Numbered from the stretch's first letter, positions 34,216 to 48,086 are shown. The stretch: 64,000 nt of DNA from Epiperipatus broadwayi (GCA_028023455.1 JAQFVV010000144.1:186001-250000); one strand, 5' to 3'. A program made the numbers and translations. The notes: generated by a model from the sequence alone, not told the origin.

Positions 34216-35335
34216 ATAATGAAATATATTATCTTATTGATTAAATTTATAAATATTTTGTACTAGACAATAATGATACTTTATGTATTTTAATAATCTT
34301 TGAGCTCAATTTATTATTTGTAATGTAATAATAAAAATTAAAATATTAGAAAAAAATTGTGGAAAAAAGATACCTGATGATTAAATGATATTACTTGGTC
34401 TTAAGACCTGTACAATATGTTTAATTATTCTCATCAGATTTCAGGCAAAGAAATTTTATATTTACTTATAGAATAGTAAAAGTCATACTGGTTTTTTTAG
34501 TTGATTTGTAAATTAATTAATGTGAAAATAAATTTCAATAATTTTATGATTTTTTAAAAATGGGTTTTATAAGTTGATTATGTATATTTCTTGGTATTCT
34601 TTATATAATGAAAATAAATAGAATTCATTTTTTTAAAAAAGAAAACTGTAATACTCACAAACATATGCATAGTATATTATTGATTTTTATTGGCCTGCAT
34701 GTAATGAACACTAAATTTAAAAACCTCAGGATGCTAAACTCTTTCATCTTCAGTGCTTAAATGTTATATGACATCTGAAGTAACAATTTCTTAGATTATT
34801 GGTTCTTAGTGATAAATTGAATTTTGTATGTTGATTCTATTGCCAAAAATTTTTAAGTTTTAAAATATTAAAAATCTAAATGTATTTTAATTCATCTCTT
34901 GTAGTCGTAAAAAATTTCAGATGTGTTTCTATTGGAAGATTTTGATATTAATATCTTTGCCAATATCCTTAAATTCTTTTTTCTATTTAGAATCAGTAAA
35001 ATAATATAATCTCACTTTGTTTTGTTATGTAGTCATCTAGGATATTCAACAAATTAACAATCACTATTTAATTCTACATATTATTTGGATGATCATTTAC
35101 TTAAATTTTTGTCTAAATAAGTTAATTCGTGACCAGTTATTACTATTTCTTAAAAATAATATTGTACTTCTGCATTTCTAATCATAAAATGATACTTAAT
35201 AATAATCTAGTTTGTGTGTCTCAATATGTATCGACATGTGTGAATAACTTATAATTTGGAACATTTAGCTAAAGAAATTTAAACTACTAAACATCATTGG
35301 TCACAAATTCCTATGCTTACATAATCCATTAAAAT
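34216..35335. other. Non-coding stretch
   Basis: AT-rich; no gene or repeat recognised apart from the start of the dispersed repeat at about 35280. Confidence 0.5.
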
Positions 35336-35488
35336 AGAGGCAAAACTCTCCATAAAGTAGTACTACCCAATGCACGGTATAGTAATCAATGGATGCAAGA
35401 AGATAGGAATTTTATGCACAAAACTTTTTGCATTCATTGATTACTATGACTTGCACTGGGTGCATTACCATATATAGAGTTTGGCCTC
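35336..35488. repeat. Palindromic copy of the 28.4-kb repeat family
   Basis: Arms AGAGGCAAAACTCT...TAGTAATCAATGGATGC and its inverted counterpart GCATTCATTGATTACTA...AGAGTTTGGCCTCT pair over about 65 bp around a loop of about 20 bp. The right half is homologous to 28549-28633; the ribozyme-like middle of that copy is absent here. A hairpin derived from half of the family, possibly by template switching. Confidence 0.65.
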
Positions 35489-37299
35489 TGATTTAAAGAA
35501 ATTTACATTATCCTCATATATGATGCCATTATTACTGTTGAAAAAGTCTAAACTTTGCAAAATAAGCAAATTTGTTGAAACTAATTTTTATGATAACATG
35601 TAATGGATCCCTCTTAACCAAATATCTTTCAACTCAAGTCATGTAATTATTTTGAAATACTATTAAGTATCTCATACCTTATCCAAAAAAATAGGAAAAT
35701 TCTGATGATTTGCACTGAAGCAAATTAAAAGTTGGGGTGTGTGTGTGTGATATTAACAAAATTAGGATAGTGAATGTAATCTGAGAATACTATTGACCAC
35801 TACCTTTAAGGAATTAATAATATATCTATTTTTTTCTTAATAAAGTGGATTATGTTTGTCAAGAAATTTATGGCTGTGTTACAAAATTCAGTGAAAAGGC
35901 ATGAGTTTCAATCACAATGACAAAAAATAGTTTAAAAGTATGAAGCAAATAAAAGTAAACTCAAAATTTAACAAAGTAACAGATTTAATCAATAAAATAT
36001 TATTTGAGGACGAAATTACATTAAAGAATTAATTAATTTAATTTCTTATAATATTTGGTTATAAACACTTATCTGTGTTTGAAATTGATAATTATATAAA
36101 CTTCTGGAATGTGTGACTACTTTCTAATAGCATATTATTGTTCAGAATAATAATTTTAATAAATATACATGACTGATAAATATTAGGAATAATAATTTCT
36201 AAATGCTTTAATTATGTGAGATATCTAGTTTTAAATAGATCACACCTTATAAAAAATATAATTTTTATATTATTAAAATGTGATACCTTTAAGATGTTTA
36301 ATTTCAACACAATATTTTTGGCATATGCATTTGTAGGATTTTTTTTTTCATCTTACAGCCAAAATATTAAATAATTTCCAAGACAATTTTTTAAATACTA
36401 TATGATTAAGCCTTCCATAGTTGCTTTCACTATATAGTTATTTTTTTATAGCTTGATAGTTTTTATTCAGCTAGTAGAGAAGGCTTAGTATATATATATA
36501 TATATATTCTAACCTCTCCCACCGCTCGTCCTCCAAAATTATTATACTGTTTAAAAATTATTACGAATATTCCGGGTTCTAGCTCAGTTAACAAATAAAT
36601 AAATGAAATATCCAGCATTAATTAAAAATGATTACTAGCTCTAATTTTTAAAATACAAATACGGTTATATTTTTAAAATGAATTAACAAATATTTACTAT
36701 TTTCATGAGACATGGAGTGACGACACGGGGAACGAGATAGACTACATTGAGATATTATCCACATGATACTACCTCAATGGCATAAGAACACTATACCCCT
36801 TTTTACTATACCAAATAACTAACTTATAGTATTCTTACGACTTTCTAAGCTCTATTCACTACGATTAATAATAATCATATATTAATATTCTTTATAATAA
36901 GAATCTAGCTCAATTAATTAAAATAAAGTAAATAAATAAAATAAAATAAAATCTCAGGTTCATAAATTGTATTCTAACTGATTTAAAATTACGGTAGTAA
37001 ACTATGAAAAGGGAATTTTATGTCATAATCTACTACACAGCAACTAACAATAATAAAAATAATAATAACAATAATAATATAATATAATCTTATTTCTTCC
37101 TAAAATGAAATAAATAAATACGTAATAGTATTTTAATAATCTGACAACAGAATACGTGTGGCAACATTAGCATATAAGCTAATGTAATATTGTGGCAACC
37201 GACTTATGACCAATAAATAATATAAAATTATGATCTTTTAATTTTTTAATATACCAATAAATTCTCAAAATTATTATAACACTTTTATGTTTACCTTTT
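35489..37299. repeat. Non-coding stretch with (TA)n and a small hairpin repeat
   Basis: Short (TG)n at 35739-35748 and (TA)n at 36490-36508. At 36765-36850 an ATGGCATAAGAACACTATACCCC arm faces a TATAGTATTCTTACGAC arm; the same type of hairpin (ATGGCATAAGAGTATTACC with GGTAATACTCTCATG) occurs at 55912-55977. AAATAAAATAAAAT and AATAATAATAACAATAATAA runs lie near 36930-37080. No gene. Confidence 0.5.
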
Positions 37300-40200
37300 G
37301 TGCAAAAACTATATGTCTGTTTCAATTATAAGTGTATCGTGATATCATGCATCCATGTGGAGAAATAACAACAAAAACACAAAACTTTTAAAATAAATTT
37401 ACAACAAAGTTTATTAATAACATAGATAAATAACAATATTTTACATTATGTACATTGGATATCCTTTGCTCTTCTATCTAAACTTATTTTACTAGTTTAT
37501 AAAAATGAAAATCAAACTTCTATTTATTTTTCCTAGTTAACTCTTATCTTTTAAATGCTTAAGAAAATACAGTATTATCATTATCGGATTTCTTATTATG
37601 GTTAGCTTGTTACAAAATATATTTCTTGTCGGATTATCACTAACACTTTGTATCCCTACTATTATTAAAATTATATTTTTTACAAAATTACATTCGTATT
37701 AAACATTCTACAAAACAATAAAATTCTAGTTTTATATTGGTTGTATGGAATCCTACAAATTCCAAAACATTCTTCTACATTCGTTATTAGGTTTTATTGT
37801 TCATTATCTGATGTTTATTAATCCTAATATACTCATTCAAGCCTTACTTCGGATGATAATTACAACTATTAACATACCATGCACAAGTATATGTTTATTA
37901 CACATTATTGAATTATTTTCTTAATAAATATGCAATATTTATTTTCTAAAATATTATTTAAACATTCAAATTTTATTATCACTTTAAAAAAAAAAAAAAC
38001 AACTTTGTTTAGATTTCTCTTTTAAAAATCTTATATTCATTTCCGAATTAATTTTAAACTGTATTATATGATTCTCTCTTTATGATATTTTGGACTTTCA
38101 ATTTTAAAGTTACACAGTTCTATACATTCCAGTAAATAAACTATTCCTACATAAACGATAACATATCTTCAGTTCTATTTTATTCATTATTTCTTTGAAA
38201 ATATCTTTCTGACGATGCAGATTCACGAAATAAGGATAGCGAAGACAGATGCATAGGATCAAAATATAACTAGAATATTACTCATCATAAACCTTGACAA
38301 TAATGGCACAGTGAATTAAAAGACACTATAGAGGAGTGACCTTTACCTGTCTACCAACCTCTATTATAGGAGTGATGCTAAAGCTATTTCTCCAGCTTTA
38401 TTATAACATCAAAAAGTTTAAAAATATACAAAAACACTGTCCAAACGATATGTGTTCAGTCATAGGACTTGGTTAACTATACTGAAATCACACAAACTAA
38501 ATACGATCCAAATACTTTATTTTTCCTATTTCTTAACAAAACATCATCTTGGTTTCCTCTCCACTAGTACTACCAAGTCACTATCCGATCTTATTTCTCA
38601 AGATTTTTCTATACGGTACATCGACAAATACCTATCTACATTTCTAACAATAATAAAATTCATTTATTTCAAAACTATTCCACTGTTCTATAAGAAAATC
38701 TTTTTACTACTTTCCTCGTATATTTTTATCATATACAAACTATTTTAAAATATCTGAATACTTTATCATATGAAAGTTCAAAAGAATCACACAATTGTTC
38801 TGTCGAATTATATTATTAATATACTTTAAATAACTTATTGCATGCATATTCAAAATTACTCCTATCTCATAATATGTTTTAAAATGTTGTATAAAATGTG
38901 TACATATAATTTAAACTTTCACACATCATTCTTAATCAGTAGATGATCTAAAAAAAAAATACATTATGCATTATAAATAAATATCAAAATTACCAAACGA
39001 TCTTTATCTTCTCGATCGCGTTCCGTAGGCTTCACCATCCCATTGATTCTTGTAGATATAAGAATTCCATACATACACTTTATTTTTAAACAATATATCT
39101 ATCATTCTATTAAGCTATTATATTTAATTTTTTAATATTACTAAAATTATGTTTATATGTTTTCTCTAATCTCACATAGCATTTTATATTTTAAATATAA
39201 TCAGTAAAAATATTTAAATTATATTTACGGTACTTCTTTATAAAACTTTCTTGAACCGTTCATATTAAAGCTAAAAAAATGTATATTATTTTCTTCTTCA
39301 GTCACTTAATGTTCTATTTTAAGGCAAAACAATTTTTACTCTGTTAATAAATATTCATAGACGACAATCCTTGGTTTTCACAATATTGAATACAATTATT
39401 AATTTATGATATCAATTTATCCTGTAAAGAAAAACGTCTCCATATTCTCTTCTAATATTGTCTGCTAATATTTTCCCGCGCGATTTTTCCGATGCATCTT
39501 CTAGGTACATTTATTTAAATATTTAATAAAAATTTTCTATTTCCATGGATCCATTTTCATTAAGTAATTTAATTTTATGTTTTTCAATCAAGCATTTCCT
39601 CCATTGAATACGTTATAACATTTTTTTAATTCTTCTTACAGAAAGTTTTTCTGTTCCTTTCCATAAAACGCATAATGGCACTTTCATATTATTCTATCAC
39701 TTTTTTCTTTACTTTAAAATTCTGGTACTATATTTTTAATAATGTTTCTTTTTCAAAAGATAAACATTCTTTCTTCATTATACTTTTACCTAATTTTTCT
39801 GTATAATAAACGCATCTGAATTTTTTTTATAGAGAAGAATAACATAACTTCAGAGTAGCTTTATAAATTGTGCGTCATAATTTTTTCCTGACGGCAAGTA
39901 ACTTCTCTTTTAAGTTTTCATATAGCGTCCCAATTATATTTCTCTGAGTGACAAAAATAAGTTTCTGGTTGAGCATAAATAAAGCTGTATTAAGGCACTT
40001 TCCAAATATTTTTCCCTTAGCAATATTTTTAGGTATTTTTCCTTGTACTTCCATTTTACTGTAAGGTTTTGGTTAAATTCGAATAAAATATCCTGGTAAG
40101 ATAACTTTTAAAATTAGCAATCCATATAGAGGCAGTCAAAATATTATATGTTAAAAAAAAACTTTTAAAATAAATACAAAATTTTAAATTTATATCACTT

Positions 40201-41160
40201 TTCTAGCTACGGTGTTATCAGCTAAAAAATGTGTTACTTTCTCTTTCACTTACACATTACTTCTCCTCCCGCTTCGTCTAATTCTTATATTTTGTCTGCT
40301 AAATTACTTCCATTGATTGGTTAATGACTTTTAGCGTGAACAAATTTACACATTTTAGTTTTATAACAGACTAGACTTTTAAAAATAAAGAATTAATGAC
40401 GTAATGTCTCAAAATATTATTTAGACTAGTATTTTTAAATTCAATTATAGTTTTATCAAAATCATTTAAACTTTAAAAACAATTATTAAAATAATATTTA
40501 ATATCTCAACTTTTACTTTAAGGATTGATAGCAACTATATTTAGTTTCAAATTCACAAACTTTATTATTATTTTAACAAGTGTGTGTGTGAAGGTATATA
40601 ATATACAGTCACGTGATTACTAACTTTATCAAATGATTTTTAATTTTATGTCTCGGTCTAAATTACCAAAACTGATATATTTTATAAAAATTTGGAAAAT
40701 AATTTAAACTTGTAGAACTAAATATAATTCTCACCATCCCAAAGTCTATTTTAAAATATACTCTATTAATTTTGACTATTAAATATATTTATAACACTAC
40801 ATCTAGCATTTATTTAATTTATTAGTTTTAAAATATTACATTCAAATTATTAATATACTTTTAACTATTTATAGCTGTGTTATTTTATATGGCCAGCTTT
40901 TACAACCATAAGCAAGGATATAATTAAGCTTTATTTAACTGTTTTCTTTTAAAATTATCCTTTACATTTTTATATACCAGGTATTTTCAGCTTTAAATTG
41001 TACTATAAAATCTAATTATCCTATTATTATTTATATATCATACAAATATAACTTAAAATTTAAAATTTTTTAGTAATTGACCTTTCTACCTTATTATGAC
41101 CTATAGATAAGGGCACAATATATATATATATATACATACACTAAGCTTTATATATATATT
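37300..41160. other. Long non-coding stretch with C-over-G strand bias
   Basis: The plus strand here is poor in G and comparatively rich in C, unlike neighbouring DNA, as expected of an old antisense insertion or transcript. On the minus strand 39300-40080 shows scattered plausible coding fragments (KCLNTALFMLNQKLIFVTQR, GTLYENLKEKLLAVRKKL) that faintly recall a retrotransposon Gag, but I cannot establish this. A 98-codon plus frame at 38452-38748 has no motif. CpG-bearing spots occur near 39010 and 39475 (GATCGCGTTCCG, CCCGCGCGA). Its end (about 41120-41158) carries TA simple repeats. Confidence 0.4.
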
Positions 41161-41470
41161 GTACCAGTCAGAATTGTATATTCATCTAACAAGAGCCAGT
41201 ATCTAGGCAAAAGTACCTCAAGTTCAATCATGTGCAAGATACATAAGTCAGGAACAATCATGAACTGTGCCCTCTTGCCTATTTCCCAGATCTATAACAT
41301 TACAAACAACATTTCTGATGATAACAAATGAAATTTTATTCATTCCTGTCCCAGAGCAACAGCGAACAAACAAGAGATCTACAGGGACTGATAATGCTAC
41401 TAGGCTTTGAACCACCGCTCCCAACAGAATGAAACAGTTTAAGATTATAATTAGACTTTTCATCAAAATT
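41161..41470 (-). other. G+C-elevated island with open minus frame
   Basis: A 72-codon minus frame (including GAVVQSLVALSVPVDLLFVR) covers a patch with GGAGCGGTGGTTCAAAGCC, which resembles a Pol III B box, but no A box is found upstream. An AATAAA occurs on the minus strand near 41340. It may be a repeat fragment or a terminal exon; undecided. Confidence 0.25.
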
Positions 41471-42353
41471 TATTTATAAATTTAAAGTTGGCCTAAGGTC
41501 AACGGAAATAGCTATATATAACACAATCTAATTAACAATGTGTATGCATAAATCAAGAGGCAAAGCAGAATTAAATACTAATTATATTGTTAATAATTTA
41601 TTAATATTATGAGAAAATGAATAAACAAATAATATACAATTTAATAAACAGTTGCAAATCTATTTACCTATAACACTAATAGAATTTTGGGTTTCACCTG
41701 TTTGTGAATGCTGATTTGCATATTGAAGGAATTACATAATAACAGCATGTAAGTCAATGTTTAAATACACAAATCTGCAATTGAATACGATGATTAAAAA
41801 AATGTACAGATAGTCAAAAGATGCGGTTTAATATTCTAACAGTAGATACCAATTTTACCATACTATAACTTGGATGCTATGATTATTTTATGAAAAATAA
41901 ATGACCTTTAAAACAGATAAATGGGATATAAGTTAAATCAATTTACTATGGTTCATTTGAATCACACATGAAAATATTTTATAATTTACATTATTTACTT
42001 AAACAGTCATTAGACCTTAAAATGTTCAGACAGAAAAGTTATTTGTATTTTATTCTATTCTTTTCTGACTGGAGAGGATTTATTAAACATTGTTTGTTAG
42101 CACACTCGAGCATTGTTTCAATGAGAGGGGGGTAGCTTAAATAAGCTTTAAAATGACATTCCCTAACTTATAATATAAACAAAAATATGAGATGGATTTA
42201 GAAATCATGGTATTACATCTTACAGATTTAAAATGGGGCAAATATAAGAATATTAAACAAGAATTGTGGTGCTGACTAAATCATAATGCTAGAAAAGATT
42301 GAGTCCATTTTAGGATGAACGCTTCATCAATTATATAAGAATGTGAAATGTAC
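41471..42353. other. Non-coding stretch
   Basis: AT-rich; nothing supported. Confidence 0.45.
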
Positions 42354-43745
42354 CTGTCCACGTGACAGGTCAGCATTTGAAAAGTGGATTGTGTAGGGAT
42401 TTCAAGGTCCGATCTTCTGGGTTAACCCATGCAGAGCCTAAACGACGACCTGACAGTATCTTGGAGTCGATGCTTCCAAACCCCATTCAAGGATATGCCT
42501 AAGTAAAATAATCCTGGTCCTCCAGGTTTTAAGTATGACAAAGCAAGATGAGGAAATTTCATAATGTTATCTAAGCCAAGCAACACTAATAATAAAAAAA
42601 TAAAATCAGGTTCTTAATGACGCTGATATGTGAATTAAGGCCCTCATAATTTAAAAATCAGGTTCTTAATGATGCTGATATGTGAATTAAGGCCCTCATA
42701 ATTTAATAGAATCTAACATAATGATATGACATAATTTGATCCCTCTCGAAAGATACACAAATGACCTTTAATATTAGTTAGGATGTCAAAACATAAAAGA
42801 GGGAATATTGTTCCCTTCATTAAACAAATATTAATATGCTAACTAGTAATTAATACCATAAAATAATTACTATGCTAGATGGCATGATGGGCAAATGATT
42901 GACTCCATAATAAAAAAAAGCAAAGGTAAGGTCATTAAGTTTACTTTAAAATATAGTATGAAAGTAAAATCAATTGCGTGAACATGGCAATGAATTGATA
43001 TATTAAATGTAGCAGTGAATAATCTGCCACTAAGCAAATAGAATAACTTAAAAATATTATTCAATCGAGTGAACTTTTAGTTAGATAAGAAAGCATACAT
43101 TTACGACTTAACATCCCATAATTTCAAGGATATTTAATAAGAAAATTTAGGATCAGTTCGCTAAATTGAACTATTAGCATATTAAATTAAATCATACAAA
43201 AAGTTATAATATTGAAATTAAAAATTTGCCCCATTTAAAATATTAAAAATAGAAATTGTGAAACCCATTAAAGAAATGCATTAAAAAAAATAAAGTTATA
43301 GATTCGTGCATTAGATTTTTACAAAAGAAAGAGAAAGTCATTGCTCTATAGAATTGTTATAACTAGTATTACAACACCATGTTTAAATAAAAAAGTTATA
43401 TTACAAATGATTTAGATTTTAAAATGAAAGTTTTGAAAGAGTTCATATTAGCGACATGATTAGGATTTACCTTCCATTATTTGATGTCTTGATGTCCATA
43501 CGGATTGGTACGTGTGAGATTATAAAATGAGGAAAACATGGTCAGCAATGCAAAGTTGGGAAAAATAATGGCTGGCATCTTGAGATAGTTAGGCAGTCAA
43601 GTGGAGATGGCATGTTAGCATAGCAGTATGGAAATGATTTTTGGAGAAGAAAGGGGAAGCAAATTTAGTTCCTCTACTCTGGATTCATATTTAAAAATTT
43701 TGATTGACGTGGATCCATTCTGCAACACTGATTAAAATGGCAAAC
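42354..43745 (-). ncRNA. Possible spliced minus-strand transcript with little coding potential
   Basis: Two G+C-richer patches have matching splice signals on the minus strand. The upstream patch (about 43745-43471) lies below a TATAAATA (43781-43774) and ends AATGGAAG then GTAAATC. The second (42498-42354, 145 nt) follows GATTATTTTACTTAG and ends GTGGACAG then GTACAT. The second exon is closed in all three phases. The first holds only short frames (an ATG at 43718 gives 14 codons; another reads MPAIIFPNFALLTMF onward to a stop). A non-coding RNA gene or a decayed gene fits best. TATA matches are common in such AT-rich DNA. Confidence 0.28.
42602..42705. repeat. Two-copy tandem repeat, period 52 bp
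   Basis: AAAATCAGGTTCTTAATGA, CGCTGATATGTGAATTAAGG and CCCTCATAATTT occur twice in a row with a single substitution. It lies inside the intron of the possible spliced transcript. Confidence 0.85.
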
Positions 43746-45150
43746 CAAGAGACTTGGCCTAAAATTTTGGTTCTATTTATATGTTAGCAAGACCTTCTTG
43801 AATATTCTCTCTTTCTTCTTGCTGAGGCCCGGATGTCCATTAAGTGGCCTGAATGCATCTATCCTTTATTTTCAATGATAATGCAACAAGTTCTAGAGAG
43901 TATTGTTTTATAATTTCCATTAACATTATGTTTGCTAAGGGATTTTAATTTATTAATTACCCTTTTTAAATTAAATCTAGAATATTCTTTTATTTATAAG
44001 TTTCAGAGTTATTTTAATTACTCTCTAGAACTTTCTTTGGTATTGCTTCATAAAATAAAATACATGAACTATAAAATATACATAATATTTAATTATGAAA
44101 AATAAATATTTTATCAGTACTATTTTTTTTTTTTAGCAATATCAAACACACATATATGATTATTTAAAGGGAATGGAAATTTAAATATTTTTGACTTAAA
44201 ATTATTAAATATTCTTTTATAATATAATGTTTAACTTATGAAAGTACAAAAAAAGGAGGGTTTTAAAACTTGTGTGTGTCCTTTCACTCTCTAGTGATTT
44301 AACACTTATATAGTTGGGTTTAAACCTCTGATTCAAGGTTTTGAATCACAAGACAGTACAGATTTTACGCTTCTATATATATATATTGTAAAGCAAAAAT
44401 GTGTGTACAGATTTTACGCTTCAATATATATATATATTGTAATGGGTTTGATGACTACATATTATAAAACTATATTGATCACTCTCATGGTTGATACTAA
44501 ACTATGTGTCTTAACACTATCACTTGTAACTTAAACGGCATTTATTCATAAATGGAATCCCTTGTCTTTAATTTACCAATATGGACTTATAGTAACTGTA
44601 AACCTGGGAGTAATTTATTTTAAATCTTCATCTCCCAAAGAACAAAAAAATAAGCATAATGATATATGTATATAGATACTCAGCTTTAGTTTCTCATAAT
44701 CCATAATTAATGTTTCCCAATCACCTGGGGGTAAGTTATTCTAAATCTTCATCTCCTAAAGAACAAAAAATAAACATAATGATATATGTATATAGATACT
44801 CAGCATTAGTTTCTCATAATCCCTAATTAATGTTTCCCAATCTTCATCTCCCAAAGAACAAAAAATAAGCATAATGATATATATAGATACTCAGCATTAG
44901 TTTCTCATAATCCATAATTGATGTTTCCCAATCAGTATATTTATGCACATCAGCATTATCCAATTCCAAGCACCAATCATATACTTTACATAAGAATTAT
45001 ACTGATGAGTTAATAAGAGTGATAATAGCATATTAAAAATAAATCCGACCACTGGCTAGCTCACTCAGGGCAAGTAGTATTGAAACTGACAGATGTGTTA
45101 ATGGGAGTAGACTGCACTAAACTATTTGGAAAAACGTACTTATTATCTTA
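43746..45150. repeat. Non-coding stretch with tandem repeats (44346-44447; 44610-44935)
   Basis: About 44357-44440 holds two copies of ACAGATTTTACGCTTC followed by ATATATATATATTGTAA. About 44610-44935 holds three copies of a unit of about 120 bp with AATCTTCATCTCC(C/T)AAAGA, ATAATGATATATGTATATAG, ATACTCAGC(A/T)TTAG and TTTCTCATAATCC; the third is shortened. TTCTAGAGAGTA (about 43892) and TACTCTCTAGAA (about 44020) form a small inverted pair. No gene. Confidence 0.7.
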
Positions 45151-45303
45151 ACTAAGTTATAACTACTCTGCTTCCGGTTGTCTTTCTGGATGGTTTGTTC
45201 TTTCTAAGCTCTGGACGGTTCAGATTTTTTTTATAGTGCTATGTTACAATAATTGTCAACAATCTTAATTCTGAGGTAAGTGGCCTTTTTCTAATCATTT
45301 AAA

Positions 45304-45470
45304 GTGACTCTTAATAAAGAACTATTAATTTTTAACTTTATTATGTTTGAATATAATTTCATTCGTTTGTGACTCTTAATAAAGAACTATTAATTTTTAA
45401 TGTGACTCTTAATAAAGAACTATTAATTTTTAACTCTATTATGTTTGAATATAATTTTATTCATTTTTAT
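45304..45470 (+). promoter_or_regulatory. LINE 5' UTR repeats
   Basis: GTGACTCTTAATAAAGAAC followed by TATTAATTTTTAA occurs at 45304, 45369 and 45402. The following TATTATGTTTGAATATAATT also occurs twice. Repeated units in a LINE 5' UTR commonly hold the internal promoter, an inference here. A donor-like GAGGTAAGTGG lies just upstream near 45273. Confidence 0.55.
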
Positions 45471-45479
45471 CAATCTTGA

Positions 45480-47345
45480 ATGGCGTCTATCATAAAAGAC
45501 CCTATTGGTAAGAAAACTGGTGGTAAAAAATCCAATCAACCTTAAATCTCAACAAAAAGATTCAAAATTGAATCAAAAACCAACTCATTTCTTATCCAAA
45601 TCCTGTATTAGACCAAACAAAACTGCTCAATTTAAAAATCTTAATAAGCGAAACATGTCAATATCACCTGAAAGAGAAAGATTTGAAGATACATCTTTGC
45701 CAGAAGCCTCAGTAAAACATGCTAAAAGTAATGTGGAAGTAGATCCAAAAGATAATATACTTCCATATAGGCCTGGAGGTCCAAACTGCTCTTGTTTGAA
45801 AGAGCTCTACCTCCCCTGCAAAACAACACCTGGATCATCAAAATTGCTAACTTCTAAGGAAAAATATAAAAATAAATCCATCAGAAATCTACTTTTTCAA
45901 AGTGATCAGTCACTTCCGGAAATTAAGAAAATGTGTCAAAACTTTGCAGTTGGAAAAAATACACTTTTCTATTATTCAACTCAGCATATTTTGGGAATAA
46001 TATGTATTCCGATGTATCCTACATGCCAAAAAAAAGAACTGCATTTTTCTGGGGTCGGGAACAAAAGTTATGAGGGAAAAACCAGTGCAGAGGTGGTTCC
46101 ATCAAAAATTCCCAGAAAACATCCAAAAATCACAACAAAGTCAATAGAAATGCTAATATACATGCCACAGCTTCAAAAATAGTCTCATTCTATGGAGTGC
46201 ACCCTATGTAGCCATATATCACCTTGGTCCCAATGCAAATATTGATGGTGAAAATTTTCCTAATCTTTTTTCAAACAATGTCAAATCAACTAACCTTCCC
46301 ATATTATCTAACCCCCTACATCAGTTGATCTGCCTGGATGAGTCCAACCAACACACTCTCATCTAGTTTATCAAATAATAAGCAATTGAAGTATAATAGT
46401 ATTGATCAATTTCCAACCCTTTTCCACAGAATATACCTAGCCTTGAAGGACCCAGTCAGTACCCGGAGGAAAGCTTGCCAAGACCCACCCCCACATCCTA
46501 CACCAACATTGCTGCCTGAAGTATCTCAGGACCTCGATCTATATTTGCTGTGTACTCTGGTGTTGATAACACCCAAGTTGCTGAATCTTTGGCAGAGCTC
46601 TACAAATGATGGGCGAAGCTTATGCAACCCCCAAAGACAAAGGGGAAGACATACCTCCTTATGATAACCCCAGTAATTACAATAATTACAAAGTATGATC
46701 TATCTAAACATCCATTAATAAGTGATGTTTAATCAATCAATTCTGCCTCTCCTTAAGAAATCTTTTAACATTTATAAGGATGATAAGGCTTTGATTCTGG
46801 CTGTCACAGTTTAAAATCCCAGTTCAATCACTTTTTGAATTATTCACTATGCATGACATCTGGGGCTCGGTATACAAGGTGGTGGTTCACCCTAATGACA
46901 GGTATATGGTGATTCAATTCAGTGACATTATTGTCAGGGAGTTATTCCATAATAACCATAAGAGTCTTTTTTGATATCTGATAACCATAGACCCAGATAG
47001 GCCAAGGTCCATTGACGGCTAGGTCAAGAACTGTGGCATAAATTTCAGCAAGGCAGATCTCCAGAGAGTCTTGGCCCTCTTTGGAAATCATCATAGCATT
47101 TAAATATCAGACAAACTGGTATGGAGAGGCCAAGATACTCCATTATAGCAGACTTTCACATTGCATTGAATAAAGGGATTTCTCCACTCAAAATACCTGG
47201 GCTTATTGAGTTTCTTGACTCTCCACTTTTCATCATCCTTTGGGGTGTTCCCCCAGTGTTTCCATTACAGGGTTAGGGGACACCTCATGAAGGACTGCAG
47301 AGAATGATTCATACAATGTGGACTTTTGGCCAGGGACCACATCAA
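45480..47345 (+). pseudogene. LINE ORF1 (Gag-like), frameshifted
   Basis: ORF1 probably starts at ATG 45480 (MASIIKDPIGKKTGG), shifts within about 25 codons, then runs 45505-46182 in another frame (lysine- and proline-rich, unordered). The later part has VHPNDRYMVIQFSDIIV and KADLQRVLALFGN near 46880-47090, like a nucleic-acid-binding fold of LINE ORF1 proteins. A zinc-knuckle relic QCFHYRVRGHLMKDC lies at about 47255-47305; its second Cys is Tyr, with a partial second knuckle behind. The product would bind element RNA. Confidence 0.65.
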
Positions 47346-48086
47346 TGTCCCTCCAAAAATAGTATGTCACACATCCAGCCCTCCTCTAACCCCAACCTCC
47401 TCTAATTCTGACCCTCATGGGTTTTCTCAGGATTAGCCCCTTGGATTTCCTGGCCTTCAATCTGACAGGATTCAGCATTCTTGAGAGCCCACTGGGGGTA
47501 AGTTTGCTGCTGGAGATTTTGGGGAGGGCTCTTCCCTCAGTTTGTTTGTAGGTGGAGCAGAGGACTGACCTGCTGATGGCCAACTCTCCAGATGTGGCAG
47601 GATTCATTATAGCAGTATTAAAGAAAAGAAAGAGGAAAAGGAAACCAAAAACATCACAAGACTCTCATGAGTCATCATTTGATTCTGAATCCCTGACACT
47701 AGATGACCCTCTGCGCAGGATGCAACTCAACACTAGATGACCCTCTGGGCAGGATGCAACTCAATTTCCCCTCAAGGAAAAAAGGTGTGGCAATCCTTTT
47801 CTCTGATGGCTGGGCCTCCACTGGGGGACCTCTCTAAAAATTAGTGAGACTTATACCTAATTCTCTTACCCCTGATGCATGCGATGAGTTCACCCTTCAA
47901 GTTGAGGTTTTTTTCCCTCCTCATCTAATAACAGTAATTGTCATGACAGCCCTGATTTAGACTATGACTCAACACTTTTGGAACTATACTGGTGCCTGAT
48001 GATCCCTTCTAGAATCTACTGGTTTCCCCTGCAGTCCTAAGTCCAGCTGGTCTCCTGGAACCTCTTGAACTGCTGACCAAATAACC

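Noticed and set aside
35700-35735. CTGATGA followed by a TTTGC/GCAAA stem, hammerhead-like
   Set aside because: No GAAA follows the stem and no helix I forms.
38452-38748. 98-codon plus-strand frame
   Set aside because: Ser/Thr/Phe-rich with no recognisable pattern; it lies in a C-biased, G-poor stretch where stops on this strand are rarer.
41380-41425. B-box-like GGTTCAAAGCC on the minus strand
   Set aside because: No A box at a suitable distance upstream; kept only as an unexplained island.
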